Shown here: in pieces, positions 1 through 6,659 of the stretch
Layout of the letters: every line of letters begins with the position of its first letter
Numbering within the stretch: position 1 is the stretch's first letter
The notes under the pieces: generated by a model
Seen by the model: only the letters and a program-made list of their open reading frames with translations
Told to the model about the DNA's origin: nothing
The model's database searches: none
Made by a program: the position numbers and the translations under genes
DNA from: Actinomycetes bacterium
GTDB taxonomy: Bacteria; Actinomycetota; Acidimicrobiia; Acidimicrobiales; Palsa-688
Direction of reading: 5' to 3'
DNA length: 22,184 nucleotides
Assembly (NCBI GenBank): GCA_021816565.1
Contig: JAKAXN010000029.1
Coordinates: 1-22,184, forward strand

Positions 1-127
1 GGTGGGTGACGTTGCCCTGATCGGCGATCATGACCGCCGCCGAGAACACCGCCACCGCGAACAGCGAGACCCCGACGAAGGCCAGGGCGAAGCGCACCCC
101 CAGCGGCCCGAGCGGGCGGCGGGCCAT
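1..127 (-). CDS. Sensor histidine kinase, N-terminal fragment (partial)
   Basis: Only the first 42 codons are inside the window; the gene runs off the left edge. The ATG (127..125) lies 2 nt after the stop of the response regulator gene, so the two are almost certainly co-translated. The peptide begins MARRPLGPLGVRFALAF and continues into a hydrophobic stretch (about residues 10-35), followed by a polar segment. This is the expected membrane-anchored N-terminus of a two-component sensor kinase. No catalytic domain is visible, so the call rests on the hydrophobic N-terminus and the position directly behind an OmpR-type regulator. It could be another membrane protein. Confidence 0.6.
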   Translation of the reverse strand, partial: MARRPLGPLGVRFALAFVGVSLFAVAVFSAAVMIADQGNVTH

Positions 128-129
128 GG

Positions 130-828
130 TCAGGCGTCCCGGTTGACACCCAGGCGGTAGCCGGCGCCGAGCACCGTCTCGACCAACTCGGGCTCGGAGG
201 GATCGGCCTCGATCTTGCGCCTCAGGTTCTTGACGTGGGAGTCCACCGTGCGCTCGTAGCCCTCGAACTCGTAGCCGCGCACCCGGTTGATCAGCTCGTA
301 GCGGGAGTACACCCGGCCCGGCACCCGGGCCAGGGCCACCAGGACCCCCCACTCGGTGGGGGTCAGATCCACGACCCGCCCGCCGACGCGCACCGTCCGG
401 CGGTCCTCGTCGATCACCAGACGGCCGCCACCGAAGGACACCGGGCCACCCCCGGTGTCAGTGGCCCGGCCCCGCCGCAGGATGGCGTTGACCCGAAGGA
501 CCAGCTCGCGGGGGCTGAACGGCTTGGTGACGTAGTCGTCGGCGCCCAGCTCCAGGCCCCGGATGCGGTCCTCCTCGGCGCTCCTGGCCGTGAGCATCAG
601 GACCGGCACGTCGGACCCGGAGCGGATCTCCCGGGCCACCTCCTCGCCGGGCACGTCGGGCAGGCCCAGGTCCAGCACCACCAGGTCCAGCGGGGTGCGG
701 GCGGCGTAGCTGATGGCCTCGGCCCCCGAGGCGGTCGAGAACACCTCGATCCCCTCGCGCTCCAGGTACGACCGCACGAGCTCGCGCAGCTTGTACTCGT
801 CCTCCACCACCATGACGTGCTGGGCCAC
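130..828 (-). CDS. OmpR/PhoB-family DNA-binding response regulator
   Basis: A 232-residue two-component response regulator. The receiver domain (about 5-115) has the acidic pair E9-D10, the phospho-acceptor D53 in the motif LVVLDLGLP, T80 and K102 (VTKPF). The C-terminal winged helix (about 130-228) has the family pattern DLTPTEWGVLVAL and ends with TVDSHVKNLRRKI and GAGYRLG. I chose the GTG start at 828: GGAGG lies 7 nt upstream, the length fits the family, and the receiver begins 5 residues later. A longer in-frame start at 906 would add about 26 Arg/Gly/Ala-rich residues that are not family-like. The partner kinase begins 2 nt downstream. The stimulus cannot be told from the sequence. Confidence 0.95.
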   Translation of the reverse strand: MAQHVMVVEDEYKLRELVRSYLEREGIEVFSTASGAEAISYAARTPLDLVVLDLGLPDVPGEEVAREIRSGSDVPVLMLTARSAEEDRIRGLELGADDYVTKPFSPRELVLRVNAILRRGRATDTGGGPVSFGGGRLVIDEDRRTVRVGGRVVDLTPTEWGVLVALARVPGRVYSRYELINRVRGYEFEGYERTVDSHVKNLRRKIEADPSEPELVETVLGAGYRLGVNRDA

Positions 829-846
829 CGGCTTTCCTCCCCGACC

Positions 847-852
847 AGTATC
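847..852 (-). promoter_or_regulatory. Putative -10 box of the response regulator gene
   Basis: On the minus strand GATACT (852..847) resembles the TAnnnT -10 of actinobacterial housekeeping promoters. It sits 18 nt before the GTG start and just before the GGAGG ribosome-binding site, which would give a leader of roughly 12 nt. No convincing -35 box is seen. The 147-bp gap to the divergent gene at 976 must hold promoters for both. Confidence 0.35.
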
Positions 853-975
853 TCCCGCCGCAGCGCCGGGATGGGGGCCCCGGGCGTTTCTCCACGCCGC
901 CTCCACACCGGCTCGACCCGGTGCTCACCTGCCGGAAGTGGACTGGAGGGCAGACAAGTCCGAGGAGGAGGAACC

Positions 976-1809
976 GTGTCCGTATACCACTGCCCGCTCT
1001 GCCCGCTGATCTTCGAGTACCGCACCGAGGTCGAATGGCACGTACGCGAGGAGCACCGCTCCCGCCTGGAGGAGGACGCCGACCTGCGCGCCGAGGTGGC
1101 GGCGGCGTCGCGACCGCTCGACTGGGACCGCCTGCGGGACCTGCGGGCGTCGGGATCGCGGCCGTCGGTCTCGCTGCTGCTGGCCACCGCCCCGGCCGAG
1201 ACCATGACCGTGCTCGACGTGGCCCGGCTCAGGCAGCTGGCCGACCGGGCCCGCCGCAGCCTGGCCCGCGACCCGGAGCGCACCAGCGCGCTGAGCGTGA
1301 TCGAGCACCGCCTGGCCCGGGCGGTGTCGGCTGCCGAGAGCCTCCCGACCGACCGGGGCTTGGCGGTCCTGGTCAACGCCCGGCGCATGGCCATCGTGGC
1401 CCTGCCGTTCGGGCCCGCGGACCGTCACGTGGTGGACGGGGAGTTCGCCACCGGGGATCTGGAGGACAGCCTGCGCCGCTTTCCCCGCTACCGGGTCGTG
1501 GTGCTCGGCGGTCGCCCCCGGGTCCTGGAGGGGACGGTGGCGGCCTTCCGGGACGTGGCCGCCCGGGCGGCCGACGCCGACGGCCTGGTCGACGAGCGGG
1601 TCCGGCTGGCCGGGCCCCTCCCGCTGGTGGTGGTCGGTGACCACCGCCAGCTGGACCGCTTCTCGAAGACCTCGCGCCACGCCGCGGCGGTGGTCGCCTC
1701 GGTGGCCCGGCCCCTCCTGCGCCACGCTCCCGCGGCCGAGCTGGCCGCGGCCGGCGTGAGCCGCCTCCGCCCCGAGCCGGCGGACGACGCCGTGGCTGCC
1801 CTGGCCTGA
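976..1809 (+). CDS. C2H2 zinc finger plus baeRF (release factor-like) domain protein
   Basis: 277 residues from a GTG with the SD run GAGGAGGAGG just upstream. Residues 6-27 form a classical C2H2 finger: C6-x2-C9-x12-H22-x4-H27. From about residue 52 the sequence follows the bacterial archaeo-eukaryotic release factor-like (baeRF, eRF1 domain 1-like) pattern I know from actinobacteria. It has a 'PSVSLLLATAPAETMT' strand, a long helix, 'DRGLAVLVNARR', 'FATGDLEDSLRRFPRYRVV' and a C-terminal 'LPLVVVGDHRQLDRF' segment. baeRF proteins are thought to act at the ribosome, but their role is unproven. An N-terminal C2H2 finger before a release factor-like domain recalls the eukaryotic ribosome-rescue hydrolase Vms1/ANKZF1. 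No GGQ-type catalytic loop is visible. The family call is from pattern memory, not a search. Confidence 0.75.
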   Translation: MSVYHCPLCPLIFEYRTEVEWHVREEHRSRLEEDADLRAEVAAASRPLDWDRLRDLRASGSRPSVSLLLATAPAETMTVLDVARLRQLADRARRSLARDPERTSALSVIEHRLARAVSAAESLPTDRGLAVLVNARRMAIVALPFGPADRHVVDGEFATGDLEDSLRRFPRYRVVVLGGRPRVLEGTVAAFRDVAARAADADGLVDERVRLAGPLPLVVVGDHRQLDRFSKTSRHAAAVVASVARPLLRHAPAAELAAAGVSRLRPEPADDAVAALA

Positions 1810-1832
1810 CCGGGGCGGCCACGGCCTCCCGG
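1810..1832. terminator. Hairpin in convergent gap, possible bidirectional terminator
   Basis: The 24-bp gap between two convergent stop codons is nearly filled by a GC-rich imperfect hairpin: CCGGGG and GGCC on the left pair with GGCC and TCCCGG on the right, with a one-base bulge and a loop of about 4 nt. There is no T-tract, as is common in high-GC actinobacteria. The position argues for termination of both genes. Confidence 0.4.
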
Positions 1833-1833
1833 A

Positions 1834-3918
1834 TCAGACCCGCTGGCGGTCGTCGGCCAGGGGGAGGAAGTCCTGGCTGGAGAGCTCGGCCGGGACGCCT
1901 ATGTGGTATCCCTGGGCGTGATCGACCCGCAGTTCGCGCAGCAGGTCCAAGGTGGCGGCGTCGGTCACGTACTCGGCGATGGTCTGCTTCCCGAGCTTGC
2001 GGGCCGCGTCCACGACCGCCTGCACGATGACCCGGTCCACCCCGCTGGTGGTGATCTGGCGGATGAACTCACCGTCGATCTTCACATACGACGCCGGCAG
2101 GTGCTTCAGCCAGTAGAAGGAGCCGTAGCCGGCTCCGAAGTCGTCGAGGGCGAACTCGCAGCCCATGGCGGTTATGCGGGCGGCGAAGGCCTGGGAGTGC
2201 TCCATGTTGGAGATGGCCGTCGTCTCGGTGATCTCGAACACCACTGACGCCGGGTCGAGACCGGTCTCCGCCAGGGTCTTGCCGATCAGGTCGGGGATGT
2301 CCGGGTCGCCCAGGGAGTCTGCCGACAGGTTGATCTCCCACCGGAAATCCCCCGGTACATCCTGCTCGGCGGCCAGTCGCATGCCGTGGGTGATGACGTA
2401 GCGGTCGATGGCCGGGGCCAGCCCGTGGCGCTCGGCGATGGGGAGGAAGCGATCGGGGCTGATGAGCCGGTCCTCGTCGCGCATCCGGATGAGCAGCTCG
2501 CCGCCGGTGATGGCCCCGGTGGACAGATCCAGGATGGGCTGGACGTGCAGGCTGAACGCGTCCTGCTCGATGGCCTCGCGGATCCGGCCGATCCAGCACA
2601 GCCGGCTGCGGGACTGGGCCGCGTGGTCGCCGTGGGCGTCGTAGGTGACCGATGTGTCGCGCCCGGAGTCCTTGGCTCCGTACATGGCCACGTCGGCGTC
2701 GGCCATCAGTTCGTCCACGTCTGACGGCGTGGCCGTCTCCACCAGGCCGATGCTGGCCGTGCAGCGCACCCGCTTGCCGGCGTGGTGCAACTCGGCGCTG
2801 CGCACCGCGTCGAGGAGCGACTGCGCCACCACGTCGGCCCGGCCGACGGGCGTCCCCGGGAGCAGGACCGCGAACTCGTCGCCGCCCAACCGGCCGAGTA
2901 CGTCGGTCTCGCGCAGACGGTCCCTCACCGAAGTGGTTATGACCTGCAGGAGCCGGTCCCCGACGGCGTGCCCGAGGGTGTCGTTGACGTACTTGAAGCC
3001 GTCCAGGTCCAGGAGCATCACCGTGCTCCGCCCGCCGTAGCGGCGCTCGCGGGCGGCCTGGCGGCGCAGCTCCTCGTAGAAGCGGCGCCGGTTGAACAGG
3101 CCGGTCAGCGGGTCGTGGTCGGCCAGGAAGCGCAGCCGCTCCTCGTACACCTTCCGGTCGTGGATGTCCTCCACGTGCTCGACGGCGTCCACCCCGGCCA
3201 CGCCGTCCACCCGGGCGGTGCTGCAGGCCACCCAGCGGCGCTGGCCTCCGGCGGCGACAATGCGGACCTCCCGCCGGCCGAGCGGGCTTCCGTCGCCCGC
3301 CCGCTGGGCGCCGGTGCCGGCCGGGTCGCAGTGCGGGCCGGCCGACAGGTCGGCGCAGGACCGGCCCACCAGCTCGCCGGGCCGGTGCCCGGTCAGCTCG
3401 CCCAGCGACCGGTTGGCCCTGACGATGCGCCCTTCCCCGTCCACCAGGGCGATGCCGACCGGGGCCCGGTCGAACGCCGCGCTGAACTGGGCGCCGGCCT
3501 CGTCGGCGGCCCGCCGAGCCTCGGCTTCGGCCGCCACCAGCTGGGCGAAGCTCCGCTCCCGTCGTGACCTCACCGTGGCCACCCCGGTGGCGATGGCCCC
3601 GATCAGGAGCACGTCGAGGGTCTGCAGGACCTGCTGCTCGGACTGCCAGCCGTGGTGGAAGCCGCTGAAGGCGGCGGTGAGCACGACGGCGATGGCGGCG
3701 GTCCACGCCGTCGGTACCGCGGCCACGAAGGCGCAGGCGAGTAGTGGGCCGGCGGCGAAGAGCACCACCAGCGATACCCTCGGCCCGGTGAGGGCGTCGA
3801 CGAGGAACAGCCCGGCCACCCACAGGGCCACCAGGCCGGCGCCCGGAAGTCGGCTCGCGCCGGCGAGGACCGGGCCCGGGGGGCCCTCGGGCCGGTCGTC
3901 GGACTGCACGGCTGCCAT
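1834..3918 (-). CDS. Membrane PAS-GGDEF-EAL c-di-GMP turnover protein
   Basis: 694 residues. Four hydrophobic segments (about 26-43, 47-68, 69-85, 98-116) anchor it in the membrane. They are followed by a PAS domain (about 145-255), GGDEF (262-425) and EAL (440-688). The cyclase motif GGDEF (345-349) is intact and is preceded by an RxxD inhibitory site (336-339). The phosphodiesterase domain has ELL (474-476) in place of EAL and keeps the metal and catalytic motifs EITET, DDFGAGYGSF, KIDGEFI and AEYV. Both activities therefore look possible. ATG 3918 starts MAAVQSDD; a GTG three codons in (3909) has better spacing from GGAGAGG, so the true start may be there. An in-frame extension to 4032 is Arg-rich and unlikely. 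The gene stands alone, 132 bp after the SQR-like gene. Confidence 0.93.
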   Translation of the reverse strand: MAAVQSDDRPEGPPGPVLAGASRLPGAGLVALWVAGLFLVDALTGPRVSLVVLFAAGPLLACAFVAAVPTAWTAAIAVVLTAAFSGFHHGWQSEQQVLQTLDVLLIGAIATGVATVRSRRERSFAQLVAAEAEARRAADEAGAQFSAAFDRAPVGIALVDGEGRIVRANRSLGELTGHRPGELVGRSCADLSAGPHCDPAGTGAQRAGDGSPLGRREVRIVAAGGQRRWVACSTARVDGVAGVDAVEHVEDIHDRKVYEERLRFLADHDPLTGLFNRRRFYEELRRQAARERRYGGRSTVMLLDLDGFKYVNDTLGHAVGDRLLQVITTSVRDRLRETDVLGRLGGDEFAVLLPGTPVGRADVVAQSLLDAVRSAELHHAGKRVRCTASIGLVETATPSDVDELMADADVAMYGAKDSGRDTSVTYDAHGDHAAQSRSRLCWIGRIREAIEQDAFSLHVQPILDLSTGAITGGELLIRMRDEDRLISPDRFLPIAERHGLAPAIDRYVITHGMRLAAEQDVPGDFRWEINLSADSLGDPDIPDLIGKTLAETGLDPASVVFEITETTAISNMEHSQAFAARITAMGCEFALDDFGAGYGSFYWLKHLPASYVKIDGEFIRQITTSGVDRVIVQAVVDAARKLGKQTIAEYVTDAATLDLLRELRVDHAQGYHIGVPAELSSQDFLPLADDRQRV

Positions 3919-3959
3919 CCTCTCCGACCGTCGGTAGCCGTACCAGGGGGTCTTTGTTC

Positions 3960-3981
3960 CTGAACGGGATGTTGGGTTCAG
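3960..3981. promoter_or_regulatory. Inverted repeat upstream of the GGDEF-EAL gene
   Basis: CTGAAC (3960-3965) and GTTCAG (3976-3981) form a perfect 6-bp inverted repeat with 10 nt between the arms. The arm centres are 16 bp apart, and the repeat lies 42-63 bp before the start codon of the minus-strand gene. This fits a dimeric regulator site, but 6-bp arms can arise by chance. Confidence 0.25.
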
Positions 3982-4050
3982 CGCGGCGAGGCCGGAGGCA
4001 CCGGTTCTGCGGGACCGGCCGGTCCGCGCCAAACCGCCCGGGATTGCCGC

Positions 4051-5250
4051 TCAGCCCACCGGCACCCGCGGCGGGGGAGCCGCCGGCGCCGTCTCCGGCG
4101 GTCGGGTTACGCGGAAGTACAAGTCGATCGCCGGATCCAGCCAGCCCCGCAGGCTCACCCAGTAGAGGCGGGCGAAGGCCATCTTCATGGCGTGCTTGGC
4201 CCGGCTGGGCCGGGCTTTCACCGTGGGGGCCCGGTAGCTGCTGGTGACGAACGTGCCGCGCCCGTCACCGAGGTCGAACGGGCAGTGGGTCCGCCCGGCG
4301 AACGCGGCCGGCCTCCCCGACAGCGCCCGGGCCACGACCTTGGCCTCCAGGTGGGCGCCCACCCCGGACTTGGACGTCGGCAGGTTGGTGCCGTCGCCGA
4401 TGGCAAAGGCATGCTCGACGCCGCGGACCCGCAGGGTGGTGCGGTCGGTCAGGATCAGGCGGCTCTCGTCGAGCACCTCCGCGGGGCTGAAGTGGATGTC
4501 CGCGCCCACGAACGGCGGTATGAGCACCGGGATGTCGCAGGTGATCTCGTCGCCCTCGATGGAGCGGATGGTCCCGGTGACCGGGTCGATGTGGTCGACG
4601 TCGAAGAAGGTCATGACCTCGATGCCCCGTTGATCGAGGATCGGCTCGACGATCTGGTTCATCGGCTCCGCCGAGTAGGCCCGGGGGTAGGGCGTGAAGA
4701 ACACCAGGCGCGTCCGGTCGCGCAACCCCCGATGGCGTAGCAGACGGTCGATGAGGAGCACCCCCTCGATGGGCGAGGGAGGGCACTTGCACACCGGCGA
4801 GGACTGCCCGACGGCGATGGTGCCGCCCCGGAAGGCGTCGAGGGTCCGCCACAGCTTGCGGGCCTGCGGGACCGAGGAGTGGTAATCGCCGAAACGGTCG
4901 TTGACCTCCCGCAGGCCGGGGATCTGCCCGGGGTCGGTGGTGATGCCGGTGGCCAGCACGATCTCGTCGTAGGAGTGCAGGCCCCCGTCCGAGGTGGCCA
5001 CCACCCGCTCGGTCAGGTCGACCGACGTCACCCGGGCCTCCAGCAGACGCACGTGCCGGCGCAGCAGCTTGTGCTCGGGCCTGGTGATGTCGGCCCTGGC
5101 GTTGCTCGTGGCCACGTAGAGCAGCGCCGGCTGGAACATGTGCTCGGCCGACGCCGAGATCAGCGTCACATCGAAGTGCCGGGGGCTCAGGGAGTTGGCC
5201 AGGATCGTCCCCCCGGCGCCCCCACCGACTATCAGCACCCGGGTCCGCAT
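4051..5250 (-). CDS. SQR-like FAD-dependent sulfide:quinone oxidoreductase family protein
   Basis: 399 residues. The N-terminal FAD-binding Rossmann motif is VLIVGGGAGG (5-14), and the second FAD contact is the conserved AFAIGDGTNLPTSKSG (281-296). A redox-active cysteine region SPVCKCPPSPIEG carries C154 and C156, and a third cysteine, C323 (THCPFDLG), lies where SQR-type enzymes keep their distal cysteine. The tail has an amphipathic Trp-rich helix (about 357-380), the usual shallow membrane anchor near the quinone, then a Pro-rich end. SQRs oxidise sulfide or persulfide and pass electrons to quinone. The ATG sits 1 nt after the tusA-like stop (TGAGATG), so translation is coupled. Its partners suggest it takes sulfane sulfur from, or gives it to, TusA and DsrE. 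The substrate is inferred. It could be a related oxidoreductase rather than a true SQR. Confidence 0.85.
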   Translation of the reverse strand: MRTRVLIVGGGAGGTILANSLSPRHFDVTLISASAEHMFQPALLYVATSNARADITRPEHKLLRRHVRLLEARVTSVDLTERVVATSDGGLHSYDEIVLATGITTDPGQIPGLREVNDRFGDYHSSVPQARKLWRTLDAFRGGTIAVGQSSPVCKCPPSPIEGVLLIDRLLRHRGLRDRTRLVFFTPYPRAYSAEPMNQIVEPILDQRGIEVMTFFDVDHIDPVTGTIRSIEGDEITCDIPVLIPPFVGADIHFSPAEVLDESRLILTDRTTLRVRGVEHAFAIGDGTNLPTSKSGVGAHLEAKVVARALSGRPAAFAGRTHCPFDLGDGRGTFVTSSYRAPTVKARPSRAKHAMKMAFARLYWVSLRGWLDPAIDLYFRVTRPPETAPAAPPPRVPVG

Positions 5251-5251
5251 C

Positions 5252-5503
5252 TCACCGCCTCACGATCTCGATCACCACGGTGATCGTGTCGCCGGACTCG
5301 TCCATGGAGACGATCCGGTTGCCGGTCTTGGCCGCCCACGCCCTGACGTCGGGCTTCACGCCCTGATCGGTGGCCAGCAGCTCGATCACGTCGCCCACCT
5401 TCGAGCGACGGTAGGCCATGGCCAGATCGGTGATGGGGCCGGGGCAGGAGGAGCCCCGGGAGTCGACCAGGGTCCGCTTCGCGGTGATGTTCTCTTGGCC
5501 CAT
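5252..5503 (-). CDS. TusA-family sulfurtransferase
   Basis: 83 residues, the usual TusA size. The family signature CPxP is present as C20-P-G-P23 within DSRGSSCPGPITDL, followed by the two-layer alpha/beta pattern and a C-terminal strand TITVVIEIV. C20 would carry the persulfide in sulfur relay. The ATG is preceded by GGAG that overlaps the stop of the upstream dsrE-like gene, 9 nt away, and its own stop is 1 nt before the SQR-like start. The three genes form one operon. The role in sulfane-sulfur handling is established for the family; the precise donor and acceptor are inferred from the neighbours. Confidence 0.92.
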   Translation of the reverse strand: MGQENITAKRTLVDSRGSSCPGPITDLAMAYRRSKVGDVIELLATDQGVKPDVRAWAAKTGNRIVSMDESGDTITVVIEIVRR

Positions 5504-5512
5504 TGCTGCTCC

Positions 5513-5968
5513 TCAGATGAAGATGGTCTGGCCGCCCTCGGCCATCTGCAGGAAGGTCGCCGCCCCCACCACGTCGTCGACCAGGTCGTTGAAGTCCTCC
5601 CGCTTCAGGCCCATGACCTGGCTCATCATCGAGCAGGCGTAGACCCTGGCCCCCAGCTCCTTCGCCTGGCGCAGCATCTGGTCCCAGCCGGGCACGTGGC
5701 CGGCCTGCATCCCCTCGGCCAGGGCCGGGGCCATGGCCTCGAACTCGGTGGGGAACGGCAGGTCGTGGTGCTCCCTCGTGAAGGCGTGCAGGGCGAAGCC
5801 GGTGACGAACAGTGACACCTCCATGCCCATGGCGGCGGCGGCCTGAGCCAGCACGCCGACGGGGATGAAGCGGTCCGCAGTGCCGCTGAAGACGATCATC
5901 GACAGCTTGCCGGCAGCCGGAAGCCCCGCTTCGGGAGCCTCTACGGGAGCTGATTCGACGGTGGTCAT
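5513..5968 (-). CDS. DsrE-family (DsrE2-like) sulfur carrier protein
   Basis: 151 residues. After a Pro/Ala-rich leader (1-20) come LSMIVFSGTADRFIPVGVLA and MEVSLFVTGFALHAF, the strand-helix pattern of DsrE/DsrF-like proteins. The conserved cysteine is C112 in ARVYACSMMSQVMGL, the position that carries the persulfide in this family. The ATG has a strong SD (AGGAGG, 9 nt upstream). It is the first gene of the dsrE-tusA-SQR operon. Similar DsrE/TusA pairs exchange sulfane sulfur in sulfur-oxidising and cofactor-sulfur pathways; no rhodanese or Hdr genes are next to this one. It has no N-terminal membrane segment, so it should be cytosolic. Confidence 0.88.
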   Translation of the reverse strand: MTTVESAPVEAPEAGLPAAGKLSMIVFSGTADRFIPVGVLAQAAAAMGMEVSLFVTGFALHAFTREHHDLPFPTEFEAMAPALAEGMQAGHVPGWDQMLRQAKELGARVYACSMMSQVMGLKREDFNDLVDDVVGAATFLQMAEGGQTIFI

Positions 5969-6015
5969 GCCAATACGCCTCCTATCGGGCCGGGACCGAC
6001 CCTGCGCGCCAGCAT

Positions 6016-6053
6016 GGGGCCCGGGCCCCTCCGCCGGTTAGGGCCGTAGGCCC
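6016..6053 (-). promoter_or_regulatory. Two GC hairpins upstream of the dsrE-like operon
   Basis: In the 91-bp gap between the membrane protein gene and the dsrE-like gene lie a 14-bp perfect palindrome, GGGGCCCGGGCCCC (6016-6029), and a second hairpin with GGGCC arms around a 3-nt loop (6041-6053). They could terminate the upstream transcript, act as an operator or structure the leader of the sulfur operon. The sequence cannot decide between these. Confidence 0.35.
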
Positions 6054-6059
6054 CATCGC

Positions 6060-6518
6060 CTAGTGCAGGAGCACCCGGACGGCCAGTATCCCGAGGCCGA
6101 GAGCGATACCTATGACCGTGTCCATGACCAGCTGCGACGGCTTGTCGTGGCGGCGCAGGCCGACCACCAGCTCGAGCAGGGCGATCTCCACGGCGGAGGA
6201 CCACAGCACCGCGGTCACGTCGGTCCTCAGGCTGGCCCCGGCGATCCACGCCACGACCAGAACGGCCAGGGGCAGGGCCGCCCCGGCCAGGATGGTGGCC
6301 TCCCGGCCCAAAGAATGGACGAACTCCCGGAGGTTCCAGTCGCCGTCGCCGGTCAGGCGGGCCGCCCAGTGGTGGGCGTAGGCGTGGGCCAGCCAGTAGA
6401 GCACCAGGGTGATGGCCCCGGCGGCCAGCAGCTTTCCGACGGTCTCCTGGCGGGTGCTCTCGGCGGCTATCACCGTGCCGACGGCCAGCACCCCGTAGAT
6501 GAACCCGGCCGGGTTCAT
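6060..6518 (-). CDS. Multi-pass membrane protein of unknown function
   Basis: 152 residues from the ATG at 6518, with AGGAG three bases upstream and another purine-rich run before it. A TTG start at 6623 is possible but adds a charged, non-family-like stretch. About five hydrophobic segments: PAGFIYGVLAVGTVIAA, a second near 36-55 with YWLAHAYAHHW, then REATILAGAALPLAVLVVAW, VTAVLWSSAVEIALLELVVG and a C-terminal one ending RVLLH. The His-rich YWLAHAYAHH motif and the charged Glu inside the fourth helix are notable. I do not recognise the family. It points the same way as the dsrE-like operon, 91 bp downstream, but two hairpins lie between, so co-transcription is uncertain. Confidence 0.8.
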   Translation of the reverse strand: MNPAGFIYGVLAVGTVIAAESTRQETVGKLLAAGAITLVLYWLAHAYAHHWAARLTGDGDWNLREFVHSLGREATILAGAALPLAVLVVAWIAGASLRTDVTAVLWSSAVEIALLELVVGLRRHDKPSQLVMDTVIGIALGLGILAVRVLLH

Positions 6519-6624
6519 CCGCTCCTCGACCTTCTCCTCGGGCTCGCTGGCGGCTTCGGGCACCGGCCCAGGATGCCTCAAAGCCGTCACCGGGTCCGGG
6601 AAGCCGGGCGGCCGGCCGACCAAT

Positions 6625-6641
6625 TAGTCACGATGTGACTA
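6625..6641. promoter_or_regulatory. Perfect inverted repeat, likely operator of the WtpA-like gene
   Basis: TAGTCAC, then GAT, then GTGACTA: 7-bp perfect arms with a 3-bp centre. It lies 18 bp before the WtpA-like start codon and covers the expected -35 and spacer of the predicted promoter with its -10 at 6648-6653. A dimer bound here would block RNA polymerase. It stands out in a GC-rich region because the arms are AT-balanced. Confidence 0.55.
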
Positions 6642-6647
6642 CTGGGC

Positions 6648-6653
6648 TAGTGT
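6648..6653 (+). promoter_or_regulatory. Putative -10 box, leaderless WtpA-like transcript
   Basis: TAGTGT fits TAnnnT and is followed by exactly 6 nt before the ATG at 6660. Transcription would therefore begin at or very near the start codon. No SD sequence precedes the ATG, which agrees with leaderless translation. Confidence 0.5.
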
Positions 6654-6659
6654 CGGCTC

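Noticed and set aside
235..975. Long upstream extension of the zinc finger-baeRF frame, antisense to the response regulator
   Set aside because: The extension is His/Gly/Pro-rich shadow sequence opposite a clear gene; the GTG at 976 has a strong SD and begins at the zinc finger.
2069..3823. Very long alternative frame inside the GGDEF-EAL gene
   Set aside because: Arg/Pro/Gly-rich translation typical of an off-frame reading in GC-rich DNA; the other frame carries all catalytic motifs.
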